A DNA stretch of 64,000 nucleotides, taken from Bryum argenteum. Lineage: Eukaryota > Streptophyta > Bryopsida > Bryales > Bryaceae. The stretch spans positions 16,775,495 through 16,839,494 of the forward strand of contig CM073328.1 of the NCBI GenBank assembly GCA_037043015.1. Reading direction: 5' to 3'. Below the pieces are notes generated by a model. It saw nothing but the letters and a program-made list of their open reading frames with translations. It did not search any database and was not told the DNA's origin. Shown here piece by piece: positions 11,611-24,440 of the stretch. How positions within the stretch are numbered: the first letter of the stretch is position 1; each line of letters begins with the position of its first letter. A program made the translations under genes and the position numbers.

Positions 11611-12639
11611 CTCGGTAGAAACGATTTCATAATTCACATAAAAACACATAGAACCACATAGGTCACGCTTTTCAGTTGAACAACGCAGTGTAAGCCGAAG
11701 CTATACATTATTGACAAAGTCATCTAAACTGTTGATGAGTCATCATATGATCCGGGTTTGACCAATAAGAGAATAAGGGAGAGATCCCAAATTCAGGGAA
11801 CGAGAAGCGAGAGTATGAGAACGTGAAAGGAACGGCCCTTGTATGGGGGAGAAGACAACCGCAACAACCGAGTTCGAAACGAAATCATCCACCAACAAAC
11901 TGGAGCGTTGACGCGATTTCTCGACTCGATTGCGCCTCTAGCTCAAAATTCCTGATCGTGTACACTACCCTCAACTTCCTCGCCGCATCGCTAGCATTCT
12001 GGGGACCCCATTTGCGCCCGATTTGGCTCTGTATCGCGTGCATTACTGGCCTTTCTGTCAAACCCTAAATGCGTCCTGAAGGTATTGGATCGTATCTCTC
12101 TCGATGGCAGCAATTGTGGTATTGTCCCTTGTCCTCTTGAGCTTTTTGAATGTAATGTAACATCTACACTTACATTTTTCAGTTCGCTTTAGGGTTTTGT
12201 TAGTTAGATGCTTCTCAGATGTTTCTCGAAAGTGTGCCATTTCGTCTTTTTCTTAACTTTTCTCATCAAGCTAGATCTATGAGTTTGTCTTCGTTTCGAA
12301 TTTTCGAGCAGGACGTTAGGAATGTTGAGAGCATCATTGATTTTTCGATTGGAAAGATTTAGGTAGTGTGCAGCTTTATACATTCAGTGATCGTTGATAT
12401 GTGTCTTTAATTTGGATTGTTTTCGTGTTGATTGCGAGCGTTCTTAATTTTTTCGATCGGTGTTTGAGTCTTGGGAGTCTTATTGTTATTCGCCGCACTT
12501 TGAATGTGCAGGATTAACGTGAAGTTACTCAAATGTAAACGACAGGTGACCAGGCGGTTACAGCTTTTATAGTTCAACAACGGTTGTTGAATAATAGTAC
12601 TGTGTATAATACATTCGGGTTTCATCTGGTGGCAACATC
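11611..12639. promoter_or_regulatory. Upstream region of NOT3
   Basis: About 1 kb between the SINE copy and the NOT3 start codon, presumed promoter and 5' UTR. No TATA box at a convincing position was found. Open frames here begin only at non-ATG codons and have no recognisable protein content. Confidence 0.35.
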
Positions 12640-15600
12640 ATGGGGGCCACACGCAAATTACAAGGCGAAATTGACAAAGTGCTGAAGAAAGTCCAGGAAG
12701 GTGTTGATGTTTTTGATAGTATCTGGAACAAGGTGAATTAGCTAATCCATGTCCGATTTTTTCATGGAAGAGATTTTATGTCTATTGCCACATTACCGAC
12801 CTCTCTCAGAAAAGCGTGGATTCTGCTCAAATTGTGTTCATCTGCAGCAGTCTTCATTTGTCATTTCCTTCATCGAGTCTTGACAGCAGTTATTCTATTT
12901 TAGAGAATGAGAGGTTGGAATCGTAACGCTTGGTTTGTAAGGTTTGTTTGTGGAGGCCGTTCTTAACAATGTGTTCCGAGCATTGCAGGTATACGACACT
13001 GAAAATGCAAATCAGAAGGAGAAATTTGAGGCTGATTTAAAGAAGGAGATTAAGAAGCTCCAGCGGTATCGGGACCAAATCAAGATGTGGATCCAATCTA
13101 GTGAGATTAAAGACAAGAAGGTAGTCAATTCTTACTGGATCAGATGATAGTGGTCATTACTATATTCATTTTTCGTCATCTATATATTAGACGGGTACTT
13201 GCTACTGGATGGTGCTTGATTTGGAGCCCCCTTGTATTGTTTGCGTTACAGGCTCTTCTTGAGGCTCGGAAGCAGATAGAGCGAGAAATGGAACGGTTTA
13301 AAGTGTGTGAGAAAGAGACCAAAACCAAAGCTTTTTCTAAAGAAGGGTTGGGCCAGCAACCGAAAACGGTTCGTCTCATCTTTTGCGACAATGCTAAAGC
13401 TGTACTGTTGTTATTTCCAAGTCAAAGCCTGAGAAACATTTTGTAGTTATAACCCTATGTTCTGTGTTTTGACTATTGATGGATCAACGCTATCAGCAAA
13501 AATGGTTAAGTTGCTGTTTGTTGTGTTTACTTGTAAGCAGGATCCACGAGATAAAGCAAAAGGAGAGTCACGAGATTGGCTGAACAATATGGTTCGTTGA
13601 ATTCCTCCATCTCCATGTTCTCTGTGTACTGGTCCAAGGAAAGTATATTCCTCTTGTCAAGCCAAAGTTAATGTCTCACCTTTTCTTGTGCTCAACAGCT
13701 TTGGTTGTTCTTGGCGACTTACTGTTGTTGTGACGCTTCTTTGTTTTTGGCAGGTTAGTGAGTTGGAGTGTCAGATCGATTCTTTTGAGGCAGAGATGGA
13801 GAATCTTCAAGTCAAAAAGGGAAGAGCTCAGCCTCCTCGTCTGGTATTGTGTCTAACTCCCTCAAGCTTAATGTAGGGTCTGTTTAAATTAGTGATTTTT
13901 TGTTTTTGCAATCTTGGTTCGTAACACACAGTTCTCAGACCCTTCGAAGGATATGCAATTTTTTGACTTACCTCTGCTCGCACTGTTATGACGATCAGAC
14001 CCACCTAGAGGAGTCAATCAATCGGCATAAATTGCACATCCAGAAGCTGGAATTAATCTTGCGTCTGTTGGACAATGACGAGCTCTCTCCCGAAGAAGTG
14101 GTCGATGTGAAAGATCTGGTCGAGGATTATGTTGAACGTAATCAGGTATGTGTTTTTTCCTTCCCTTCATCGAGTAGTCTACGTCGTTTCGTAGTAAGTA
14201 GCGACTTTGTGGTATGAACTGTCCGGATGACAAATATACCTGTTGCATGTATCCATGATTTCCACCTTCACTCCGGTCATACGGCAGAAATTGATGACGG
14301 TGCTTTCATTGTTAGACTCGTAGAACCTTCTGATGAGCGCTAATTCGAAGCGCAGATGGCACACCTCATGGATATCTTATGTATTCTCGGCAGTAACAGG
14401 TTGATTTTGATGACAGGATGACTTTGATTCTTTTGAAGATGTGGACGATACATATCAATCTTTACCTCTTGATAAGTTGGATGCACTGGAGAATTTGGAG
14501 GCTATACCAAATGTTGCTCCTTCCATTGTTGTCAAAGAGAAGGTTAGTACTTCTGCGCCATGTTCTCAAAGATGTTTTGGAGAAAGTAGAGGTCCACCAT
14601 CAAGAAATGGATCATGTACCTAACGGACAGGCGTATTGTGTTCGTCAGCTGTGTCATTCCTCCGGATATACTTCGGATGGGAAGTGGTTGTTTTATCATG
14701 TTCAGTTAATGAGATAGGGGCGCGTCACATGACTTTGGATTGTAAGAATAACCGTATAAAGTACACCAATTGAAGGTTGTCATTGGTACCCTACATCTTT
14801 AAGACAGTGTAGTTGACAGTTTCATTTTCCGCATCTGAAGCATAAAACTACAGAGTACTGCTATGGCTTATCGAATAACTCATGACATTGGGTCGGCACG
14901 CTTTCAAAGGCCACTTAGGTTTGTGTTAGATAATGCAGGCACAGTAACAGATCGTCTACTCTGTCTCAATTTTCTAGAATGTTAAAATTACGCTTTGTTT
15001 CGTTACAGGGTATGCTCTGTCAATTCGTATACTAAATGTTCCTTTGGTGTAATCAGGCCGCACTTGCTACAGCCGCTGGAGTCGGTGTTTCTCCTGTTGG
15101 TTCTGCTTTGAAACCTACCATATCTCTACCTGTCGTACAATCTGTAAGTGGTCTTTCGTCATCGTATAATTTACATGTTTTACATGCTTACTCCTTGTTA
15201 CTTGCCTCACTCAATTCCTTTTCTTTTGTTTGTTCATATGACGTTTGCTACATGAGAAGCACTTTGTCTGCTTCCTCCATTTTTATGTTGGTTTAGCTTG
15301 AATCAAACTCTAATCCAAGTACACTTGTCACAAGGTTATCACTGATCTTGGCATCGTTCATTTTTCTATTTTGTTGACCTTGCTAAGGTCGTTTGTCATC
15401 GTTAACATAGAAGAATTTCTCGTTGATGATAGAAAGTGGCTTTCAATCGTTACGATCCCTCTTTGACTTTTTTCTGTATCTACGATTGATAGTTCTGAAA
15501 GACTGATTCGTTAACCAATATTTAGTTTCTATCTTTTTCGGAACGACTGTGATGTAAGGCTTTTTCTTTACAGGGATAGTTGTGAATGATCAATTTTTTT

Positions 15601-18600
15601 GGTGCAGGTCCCGGCCTCATCGCTTGGAGTATCCCCCCTTGTTTCTCCATCATCACAATCGCTTCCAATCGATGACACGATGCCTTCCTCAGAATCATCT
15701 GCTGAGTCTCCAGGAGGTCGGACACGAGGTGCACCTATGTTACTAATCTCTCCCACCAGTAGTATTCCAAACTCAAGCTCTCCGGCAGTTGTACTTAGTG
15801 TTAGCCCAGTGGCAAGTGCAGGGGTTCCTTCACCTTCAACTGGAGCGGGATCCTTATCGCGCCAACTTGGAAACTTGAGTTCTACTGGTAAGCTATAGTG
15901 ACGGGAATGGAATTGGCTCGAGAAGCCGTTCATTACACATTTGTGCATGGTTAAGAAGTTATGGCGTTACTTCTCTGTTCATATGCTGTTGGATTATCAT
16001 CATGCTTCTGTTTACATTCGATTATGTATACTTCAGGCACTCCAACTGGAATATCGCCTGCAAGGCCTGTGGCAGTAAAATCCTTACCTACAACTCCTGC
16101 TCTACAACCAGCCATTTTACAAGGTCGAACAAAGGAGGAAGATACAAGCTTGTTGACTGGACGGCGAGTAGGACCGGGATTGGGTGAAAATAACAGCAGG
16201 GGACAGACTTCTCCTCCTGCCGCAACACCTCTGAACGGAAGCTCCTTAGTACCCCCAGCTATGGATTTGAGTAAGAGGCTTGTTCTTACTGGTGGTGATG
16301 AGAGACCTGCCACAGGTGGCGGTTTGTCCCAGCAATTTGCTGGAACGTTAGGTGCGTGATGTGTAACGTTGTCTACGTATATTTGTTTTTGTTGCCGTTT
16401 GCTTGTACTTGTAAACTGAGTTGTGTTCTTAGTTTGTGATCTTTCAAATTATCACCATTGTTTTGCTCATGAATGATGTTTTGTTATCTAGGTAGTGGAA
16501 GCCGGGTATTTGGATCCGAGAGCTTGAGTGACAGTGGCATAGGGGGATCAGGAACTGGTCTCCCGAGCACTCGTTTGTTTACAGGTTAGCAGTTATACAA
16601 CCTTCATCATTCATGTTGGAGTCCTGTTTTGCTTTAGAGTATACCCCCTAGCTGATACTTGTCTCATGGTACCAATGCTCGCTTTCTGATCTGAACGTTT
16701 GCATATCGTAGGAGGTAATATTCCAGCTGTTGCGGGCGGACAGTGGCGGCCGCATTCTGCAAACTCGCAAGAAACGGTAAGGTTTACATTTGCTGACCTT
16801 TGCATTGCAATCCTCCGCACAGATCCTGTCAAACGAACTTGGTAGTATTTTTTCCTTAGTTTTAGGACTGGTCTAATGCAAGTCAAAAGTAAGGCAATTT
16901 TTCGTATGGCTCTTTCTGTTACGTATTATGCATGAGGATATATTATATCTACAGCTATTCTGTTTGATTTCCTCAGGGACCATACCCGCGCTCTGAAATC
17001 ATGCCGGACCAGAAACAGAAGTTTCTACAACGGTATCAGCAGACACAACAAGGTCACTCTGCTGCCTCCCTGCTTACAGGCGGGTCGCAAATTTCTCAGC
17101 TTACAAGCTCATCGCTGAAACAACCTCCTGGTCTTTCTGCTCCACAGGCGAATCTTCTCCAGCAGGTGCCTTTTCTTTTCTGTATTTCACCAGTCTCTAT
17201 CTTTCGTTTGGCATGTCAGAACTCATAAGTAACTCGAGCTCTTTGCGGATTATTACTTGAATACCTTACACTGGTGAATCTGGTACAGGTTACCAATTTC
17301 TTCCTTTCTTACTTGTGGAGATGACTGTTGTGAATTTAGGCCCAGCTTCAGATGTTGCAGCAGCAGCAGAATATGCAAAACTCGATGTTGGGAGGATCTC
17401 AAAACTCAACCATGCAGCGACAACCGTCTCTTGGTTTAGTGACAAGCCCCCAATCTCCTTCTCCTTCATCCACGCCTGTTTCAACGAACCCATCGCAGGG
17501 ATTGTCTGCCTCTTCTCCACAACAATTGACGCAAGTGTCTGTCTCGTCTGCCACTTCTCCAACTGAACATGGTTTGTTCCGTCCTTTGTATTCAAGTTCG
17601 GTGAACTTCATTGCACTCACATAAGCACAGTATGGGCATTTTTGTATTTTCTACTCACATGTATTTTGCATTTTTGCATTTTTGTCGTTTCTTAGATGTG
17701 TGCAAGCATCCACGTTCCATTGGCTCGTATTTCACTTGATGATTTAGTGGCATGAATTCAGAGTGTTGACGAGTTTGTCTCTGTTGTCAGTAGATTCAAG
17801 CAGTAGAAGAACGGAATCAGCACAGCAACAGATGCCTCCGCAGTTGCTGAAGTCGTCTGAAGAGTCTGGTGCTGAGGTCGCCTCTTTGGGTTCTGCCTTC
17901 AATCGCATGGGTTTCAGCGACGATGATCTGAAAAATTCCGACACCTTCGACGTCTCCGTAATACCTCATTCCTTTCCTACTGCGATAGTTCTTTGTACTT
18001 AGTTCGCGTGATGCTTCGTGGTGCTTTTTAATCAACATGTCGTCAATTTTGTTAAATGCTGATGATTCCAAGGCTGTTATCGGACTGAGAAGATTTGATA
18101 AGCAATAATTAAGGGCATGGAATTATCTAAGAACAATGAGGGACTAATTTGGAAATTCTTGACTTTTCGTCATGGGCACATTCTTTATAAACAGTCCCCA
18201 TACAGATAGAGTAGTAACTTCTGTTGATAATCTCTACTAGTGCGAATGCTAGTGATGCCCTCGTTGATTTTGCAGATAAAGTGGACTAGATAGTGGAGTA
18301 CTACTAGAGAGGCCAAAAGAACACAAACCAAGCTTAGGGATCAGTTAATATTCTCTACTTAATGAATCAAAACAGACTGAAAACAAGAGCCTGAAAAGCT
18401 GAAACAGACGTTAACTCGTGTTATGTGGGTTGTACTCGATAAGATTGGAAATTGGAAGCTTGGTAGCATGGCATGCAAGTGGTTAATCTGTACATGGTGA
18501 AAAGGAAGGAAGGAGAGTAACGAATGAATATGAGCCAACCAAGAAACGAAAAACCTCTGTTGTGTGATGCAGGGACGCAAAGAAGGTGACAGTTGGTCTG

Positions 18601-19702
18601 GCAAATCTACTCTGCAGGTCGGGACACCGGGTTCACTGGCGGACTACAGTCAGCAATCTCGAGATGTAGATCTTGCCCCAGGACAGCAGCAACAACAACA
18701 GCAGCAGAGTCACCATCTGCAATCGTCAATGAACCCAGGTGTTATTGGACGACGAAGTGTGACAGACCTTGGCGCCATTGGGGATAATATCTCACCAGCT
18801 TTGGGACGCGAACATTTTGTGGCACAACACGAGGCTTTAGAACATGCTTACCGAAACCTACCACTTCCCAAGGACTCTGAAAGGCCGAAGAGTTACACTC
18901 CGGTACTTATCTACCTACCTTTTTAATCTTTATTTGAAGACATTCCGAGTTCCCATTTTCTGGATGTGCAAGATGCCCGACCATGCCCGAGAGACTTGCT
19001 TTTCAGTGTATCTTTGAAAGTGCTGGGCGTTCAAGGGCTAATTTGGTGTCGTGCACTTTGCAGAGGCATCCAACCATTACTCCTGCTTCGTATCCGCAAA
19101 CGCAAGCCCCTATTATCGATAATCCAGTCCTTTGGGAACGACTTGACAAGGACGTGCTCTTCTACGCCTTTTATTATCAGCAGGTATGTTGAGGTTCTAA
19201 TGTTGATGTGGTAGGATCCTTTTTTTGCTAATTGTATCGTATTGACCTTGTGGCGGTTTGATTGCAGGGGACTTACCAGCAATACTTGGCAGCTCGGGAG
19301 TTGAAAAAACAGTCATGGCGGTACCATAAGAAATATAACACGTGGTTTCAACGTCACGAAGAGCCAAAGATCACGACAGATGAGTTCGAAACTGGAACTT
19401 ACGTGTATTTCGATTTCCACGTCGTCCACAATGACTACCAACAAGGCTGGTACGATTACTCCTTCATCCACTTTGCCTTCTGTACTCAATTAGGTTAGGC
19501 TTTCTGCAAAGGCTCACGGGGTTCAAAGGACTACTCAATTGCAACCACTATTGATCAAAGAATGAGAATCAATTGCTTTTCCTACCCCAGGCATTGAGTA
19601 GACTCCTTATCAGCCGTGGCATTGGTACTGTGCAGGTGTCAACGGATCAAGACAGAGTTTACGTTTGAGTATTGTTATCTTGAGGATGAACTAGTAGTGT
19701 GA
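12640..19702 (+). CDS. NOT3: CCR4-NOT complex subunit 3 (NOT3)
   Basis: Scaffold subunit of the CCR4-NOT deadenylase, which shortens mRNA poly(A) tails. Nineteen coding exons: 12640-12732, 12989-13120, 13252-13368, 13541-13591, 13754-13843, 13999-14145, 14417-14542, 15057-15143, 15608-15887, 16037-16351, 16492-16584, 16712-16776, 16977-17165, 17352-17571, 17791-17957, 18573-18902, 19064-19183, 19268-19449, 19636-19702, giving 956 residues in frame. The N-terminal coiled-coil domain begins [20 protein letters not shown] and holds [23 protein letters not shown] and RDWLNN. A long Ser/Pro/Gln-rich linker includes a Gln run (about 18682-18706). The C-terminal NOT box reads [55 protein letters not shown]. 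The last intron is supported by GGCTG joining GTGTCAACGG to restore GWCQRIK. Plant NOT3 proteins have the same two ends and a variable linker. Confidence 0.96.
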
Positions 19703-20834
19703 GGCTGGGTTATGGACGTGTTTCAACAAGAAGACTTGTACATAGCTACAGATGCTTTTGTAGTAAAGACCAACCATTCCAAGTGCGCCATTGTGGGCCT
19801 AAATTTCGTCATGTCTTACTCAAAGTTCCAGCTACTCATCTTGATCACAATGGTGTGAACCAACTTCTTTCTGCTTCTCGTTTCATGTTCTCGCAAGAAT
19901 TTGAATCGTGAATCTGACTGACAAACGAGATCGATCTGTGTTCAGTATCTTCTTAGTGAGTTCTCAAGGTTGACTTTGGACTGAAAGGACGAATGGGATT
20001 TGCATTGACTCAAGCTCAAGCTCCGAGTTTGCTTTCATTTCTCAGTTGAAACCTCCGAGTAACAAATAAGTGTTATGATTCATTTCCAGTTCGATTATGC
20101 CCTGAGTTCTTTTAGTTCCGCGTTCTTTAGGTTAATCGAACTGAGAATCAGTTCTGGAACGTTCTGTGACGTTCTGAAACAAATACGATTCAAAAAGTCA
20201 CAGAACGAGGTGGACAAGGTTCATGGACAAGGTTCACAAACCCATCTGTATCTCTTTAAAACAACCATCTCCAATGCAATGAGTAGAACGTGTTCAGGAT
20301 GACCCTAATTTGGAAATGGAGGAAGACCACTGTATTTAGAACAAGAATGTCATTTTCCATACCCTTGAACTAGTGTCCTTACATCCTCTGTTGCATGGAA
20401 TTCACAAACCAGTCATCCTAGAATCCTCTTGTTCTTAGGTATATAAACATTTGCATGCACTATTCTTCACACTGGAACGCTCTCTACACCACAAGACTCA
20501 AACTTACACACTCATTGCTCATTCGAACAACATATGCCTCATGGAACTGGAACTGTCAAAAGACTCAAACTTTTGCATAGTGTTGAAACCATCTCTTAAC
20601 CCCTAAATGCCCGAGGTCTTTTTACTCTAAAAACATCAGTGTTTGAAGCGTTACTAGTGAAAATGGAAGAGAGGTACTAATATCTAAAAAATATGATCTT
20701 ATAGAATACTTGTATAGGTCATGGGGGTCAAATCTCTAGACATGAGGCCCCAAATTTTACAAAGGAAAAATTGTCCAAACCTAGACCCCTTGCCTGAAAA
20801 TGAATGCTGTAACTTCCTTACATCTTTGATGGAT
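19703..20834. other. NOT3 3' flank and intergenic DNA
   Basis: Presumed NOT3 3' UTR, then intergenic DNA. A TTAACCCCTAAATG sequence at about 20598 matches the end of the TTAA-bounded elements, but no opposite end was found nearby. Direct repeats of GTTCTG and of GGTTCA/GGACAAGGTTCA occur around 20150-20240. No gene seen. Confidence 0.4.
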
Positions 20835-21314
20835 TTAAGGTTTCTGCCACAACTTCCATATAGATCGTCCTCCATTTGTAGTCTGAGTTACATTAGCACC
20901 ACTCGCAACACCATTACCAACACTAACACCATTAGCACTCACAACATTAGTACCAACAACACTAGTACTAGCAGCACTTGTACCAACATCTACAGGAGTA
21001 GAAGGACGCATTGACCGTCGGCGCGAGGGATCCCTAGCATCAGTCCCCATCCAATCGCAAATACCGTTGGCACTTCGATAGATTTTGATTCTTTTCCAAT
21101 CATTGAAGTCATCGGAGGATATTGTCCGCAACGCTGTCCTGTCAGGCAGCAACATGAGGGTGTACTCACGGTAGGTGGCATAGGGATCGTGGGAAATCTC
21201 AAACGTCTTTTTGTCATCTAGAGTGGTGACAAGCCTCATGATGCCCGCATTCCCTTCCTTCACCTTCACCTTCACTCCTGATTCGTTCTTCAATTTGATC
21301 TTGACGGTCGCCAT
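20835..21314 (-). CDS. Small intronless protein of unknown function (159 aa)
   Basis: Single uninterrupted minus-strand frame from ATG at 21312-21314 to TAA at 20835-20837. The first 100 or so residues look like a folded domain: MATVKIKLKNESGVKVKVKE, then TLDDKKTFEISHDPYATYRE, YTLMLLPDRT and DWKRIKIYRSANGICDWMG. The tail is low-complexity, rich in Ala, Ser, Val, Asn and Gly (for example GTSAASTSVVGTNVVSANG), and ends RSIWKLWQKP. No signal peptide or membrane segment is evident. I do not recognise the family; the N-terminal half has the feel of a small beta-rich plant domain of unknown function. It lies tail to tail with NOT3 and about 300 bp beyond the end of the next minus-strand gene. That it is real is inferred from its length, ATG start and biased tail. 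Confidence 0.6.
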   Translation of the reverse strand: MATVKIKLKNESGVKVKVKEGNAGIMRLVTTLDDKKTFEISHDPYATYREYTLMLLPDRTALRTISSDDFNDWKRIKIYRSANGICDWMGTDARDPSRRRSMRPSTPVDVGTSAASTSVVGTNVVSANGVSVGNGVASGANVTQTTNGGRSIWKLWQKP

Positions 21315-21614
21315 GATTCTTGAAATAATCTACGATAATCACACCTAAACATGTAAACCCCAAAGGATTTTGAAGTACCAAAACAACAAGATACAAGAAC
21401 CCACCATAACTTGGTGGACTACGATGGTGGGCACCACATACTCCCAACAGTGGGCAATGGAGTTCACTTCATATTTATAAAGTAGGATGATATCACTAAC
21501 ACAAACCTATAATAATGATTGATTTTCCACTCGATTTGAGGTACACAAGAGAAGTGGACGGTAAAGATTGGGTGTCTGGACTCACCAGTTGCAAAAATAG
21601 AGGTTGGAGAAGAC

Positions 21615-22795
21615 TTAGGGCAAGTAAGGATTGGGACCCGGATAGCAGAGGATTCGCCAATGCGAAACTGGAAAAGCGACCGTAAAGAGGAACAGGAAGC
21701 TGAGGACAATGGCCGTGTACCACCAGAAATGCTCCTTCGGTGGTTCGTTCCACTTGCTGTTAGCCTTATTCCCGAAGACAAAATCTTTCCCTTCCTTTCG
21801 CAGTGATTGGCCTCTACGCACCGCAATCTGGTCCAATCATTCCAGGATCAGATCATTTACAGTAGATATCCATCCCATAAAATCAACCTTCATCCATGTA
21901 CCATTCAATTTGCGTGAAATCGTGCAATTTGCATGCCAAAACTTAACCATTTAGTTGTTCTATCTTGTCATAGGCTACAGATTTCAATCTCTAGATTTGT
22001 CACTGAACGTTCTCACCTATGTCATTTTGCAGCATAAACGGCCAGTATAGTAGAAGTTAGTTTCTTGCACATGACATCAACTGGAACAAGGATTTGCATG
22101 CAACGAAAAGAGCAGACCTTCAAGGAGCGCTCCTCAGAGTTGATAGTCTTCTGAAGCGACGAGACCTGGGACAACTTCTGGGTAACGGCAGCGATGGTCA
22201 ACACACTAGCCAGTACCGACAAAACGATGGGGCTCCACTTATTGTTGCAGTGCAAGAGATTGCTCTGAGCCACGGCAGTAAGCACAACGCCTTGAAACAC
22301 CGAGAAGAACCCAAGCATCTGATACACCTCGTTCTTCAGGCTTCCCACCTTCTTGGTCTTCCGCTCCACTCGGGAAGTGAACAGCTTCTCCTTGCGCTGA
22401 TACTCTTCCAGCGCCTTCTTATGAACCGGGCTACTCTCAATGTAGAGCAAGTTCCTGATCTCTGTAAAGCAGGCTCCCCCGTCGTCGTCCTCGTCGTCGT
22501 CGTCGTCGTCGTCGCCGACAGTGCAGCGTTGCTGCCCAGTCCTGCTCAGCGAGCTCCAGGCCTTTTTGAAGCACCCGTCCTCGCCGTCTTGCTTGTTCCC
22601 GCACAGCCAGGTCTTGATCTTTTTGGAGCCCTCGAGGGCAGGGTCCGGTTGCGCTCTCGCCCACTGTAATCGCTCACGGTTCTTCCGGTCTCGCACTTCC
22701 TGGCGGTGTGTCTGCAGGAGGCGGTTCTCGAGGTCCTGGAAGGGTTGAAGCTGGTTCTCGATGTCTGCAAACGGTCCATTTGATTGAACCGCCAT
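21615..22795 (-). CDS. Three-helix membrane protein of unknown function
   Basis: Two minus-strand exons, 22795-22118 and 21827-21615, joined by a GT-AG intron in phase 0 (EERSLK then IAVRRGQSL), giving 296 residues. The ATG at 22793-22795 (MAVQSNGPF) is chosen because the frame further upstream has no ATG. The order is: a charged N-terminal part with an acidic run (DDDDDDDEDDD, from a GTC/GAC microsatellite near 22483-22517); a basic segment (RKEKLFTSRVERKTKKVG); two hydrophobic helices, MLGFFSVFQGVVLTAVAQ and WSPIVLSVLASVLTIAAV; and in exon 2 a third, WWYTAIVLSFLFLFTVAF. It ends PGPNPYLP. This layout (acidic N-terminus, paired helices with FFSVFQGVVLTAV, distal third helix) recurs in plant membrane proteins without assigned function. 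Location and role are unknown. Confidence 0.75.
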
Positions 22796-23403
22796 GGCCA
22801 GTGCAAGAGGGCTGGTGGTGAGGCGACGGGAGCATCGTAGTCGTTTCGTTCCCGATGGCAAAATGATTCCCCGACTATTCGATCGACCACTAGGCGATTC
22901 TGGGAGCTGGCACTGACAACTAGCATACTATTTCAAGTGCTCACAACTAGCATATAATTACCTTATATTTCAAGTGCCCCTCACTAGGGCTGCTTCACAC
23001 TATGGCCGTCCAAGTTGAGAGAGCGTGGGATTGAGAGTCCAAACTTTGCTGAGAGTCCGAAGAAATTTATTAAAAATAGTAAATAAAATATTGTAACTAG
23101 AACCTTTGGTCAGGCATAGTGTAAAGCCTCCAAAGGCCAAGCTCGGAGTCCAAAGCTTTGGCCATGAACTCTCATGGCTTCTTAACTTGGACAACCATAA
23201 TATGAACCCTCCAAAGGCCAAGCCCAAAGTCCAAATCCATACCATTTGTTTGGCTTCAATTTACTTGTTTCTTTATCAGTTGATTCAATTTCTGAAATTC
23301 TCCACTTACCTCTCTAATCATGGATTCTAGAAGGGAACGGATTCTAGAAGGGAACGCATTTTTGTGTTAAGTTCAATTTTCATAGTCATAGGCTAATGTC
23401 ATT
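22796..23403. repeat. Short inverted and direct repeats (possible MITE)
   Basis: Arms TATGGCCGTCCAAGTTGAGA (23001-23020) and TCTTAACTTGGACAACCATA (23180-23199) pair at 17 of 20 positions. Inside and beside them CCTCCAAAGGCCAAGC occurs twice (near 23129 and 23208). This fits a degraded short transposon. It lies just left of a transposase relic, but a link between the two is only a guess. No gene here. Confidence 0.4.
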
Positions 23404-24155
23404 TTGGGCATTTTGGCACTGCAAGAACTTGCAATTTTCCAACAAAATTTCCGAATGATGATGATGGCAACTTCTATTACACAAGGATGGAGGGTGAATT
23501 ATCAAAGAAAATGTTGGCATTATCAAAGATATGGAGGTTTCTTAGATAGGATGCTTTTCAGGTCATTTTCAGATAGTAATGTTTGGAAACGCGTGACATT
23601 TCAACATTTATGTACTCCTCTAGGGTCTATTGTAAAGAAGAAGGATACACATTTCAAAGAAAGTATTAGTGTGGAGCGATTGCAATAACTCTTGCTCAAT
23701 TAACAAGTGGAAATTCATTGCAAATGGTTGGTGATTTATTTGAGGTTGGATTGAGTATAACTTTTATCAATGTAAGAGAGTGTCGTGAAGCAATTAGGAT
23801 TCATTTGAGATCATTGGTGTTTAGAAAACCAACTCTTGATTGGATAAATCAAGTCGCAAAGGGTTTTGAAGCACTTTATGGCATCCCAAAAAGCTTTCCG
23901 AAAAGTTTGGCCTCTCAACAAGACTTTGGTTTCCATTTTTCATCGTGCCCAAAACTCTTGTTGGAAGCCCACACTCCTAGTACCAAAACTTTCAAAAAGT
24001 CTTGGTATGTAGACACTTCCTACAAGTTTTACCTTTGGACTTTAGCCTTTAGTGTGAAGGCAATGAGGCCAAACTTTTGCCATCCACCAATTAGATTGCT
24101 AGATTTCCTCCACATTAGTGATACAACAACCCTAAACCTCTCACGAGCCCACTAA
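23404..24155 (+). pseudogene. Broken PIF/Harbinger transposase fragment
   Basis: Two frames carry consecutive pieces of a HARBI1-like transposase. The first reads WKRVTFQHLCTPLGSIVKKK, DTHFKESISVE; the second, after a frameshift near 23683, reads AITLAQLTSGNSLQMVGDLF, then VGLSI and FEALYGIP. These match the family's N-terminal order: helix-turn-helix region, the (I/A)SVE..(V/A)AI.L..L..G step, MV.DLFGVG, then the GIP that normally precedes the first catalytic block (GAIDGTH). That block and everything after it are absent; an unrelated open stretch follows. The catalytic residues are therefore missing and the copy cannot be active. Confidence 0.75.
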
Positions 24156-24440
24156 AAATCTCCACTTGAACGCAATCTTGCTAAGCACTAAATCAACCTT
24201 GTTCTGCTTGTATATGTTTGTTCTCATATGTTTTCATATGCACATTTGACGTTGCTTAGCACCTGCTTTGAAGCTTGGTAGATGATTAGACTACCACAAC
24301 ACCAGTTGTGCTTTGTTGTGGAGATAGGTGGCCTTCTGAAATTTTCTAGGTTTTTCTATGTACGTAATTCAAATTTTCACCCTCAATATCAATTTTTGCA
24401 TGCAAGTGATTGATTGTATGGGTGTCGGTACTCTAAGTCC

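Noticed and set aside
11823-12068. Open frame upstream of NOT3 as a separate gene or uORF
   Set aside because: It begins at GTG rather than ATG and shows no family pattern.
22094-22669. 191-codon plus-strand open frame
   Set aside because: Antisense to the exon of the membrane-protein gene; the minus-strand reading has membrane helices and a working splice to exon 2.
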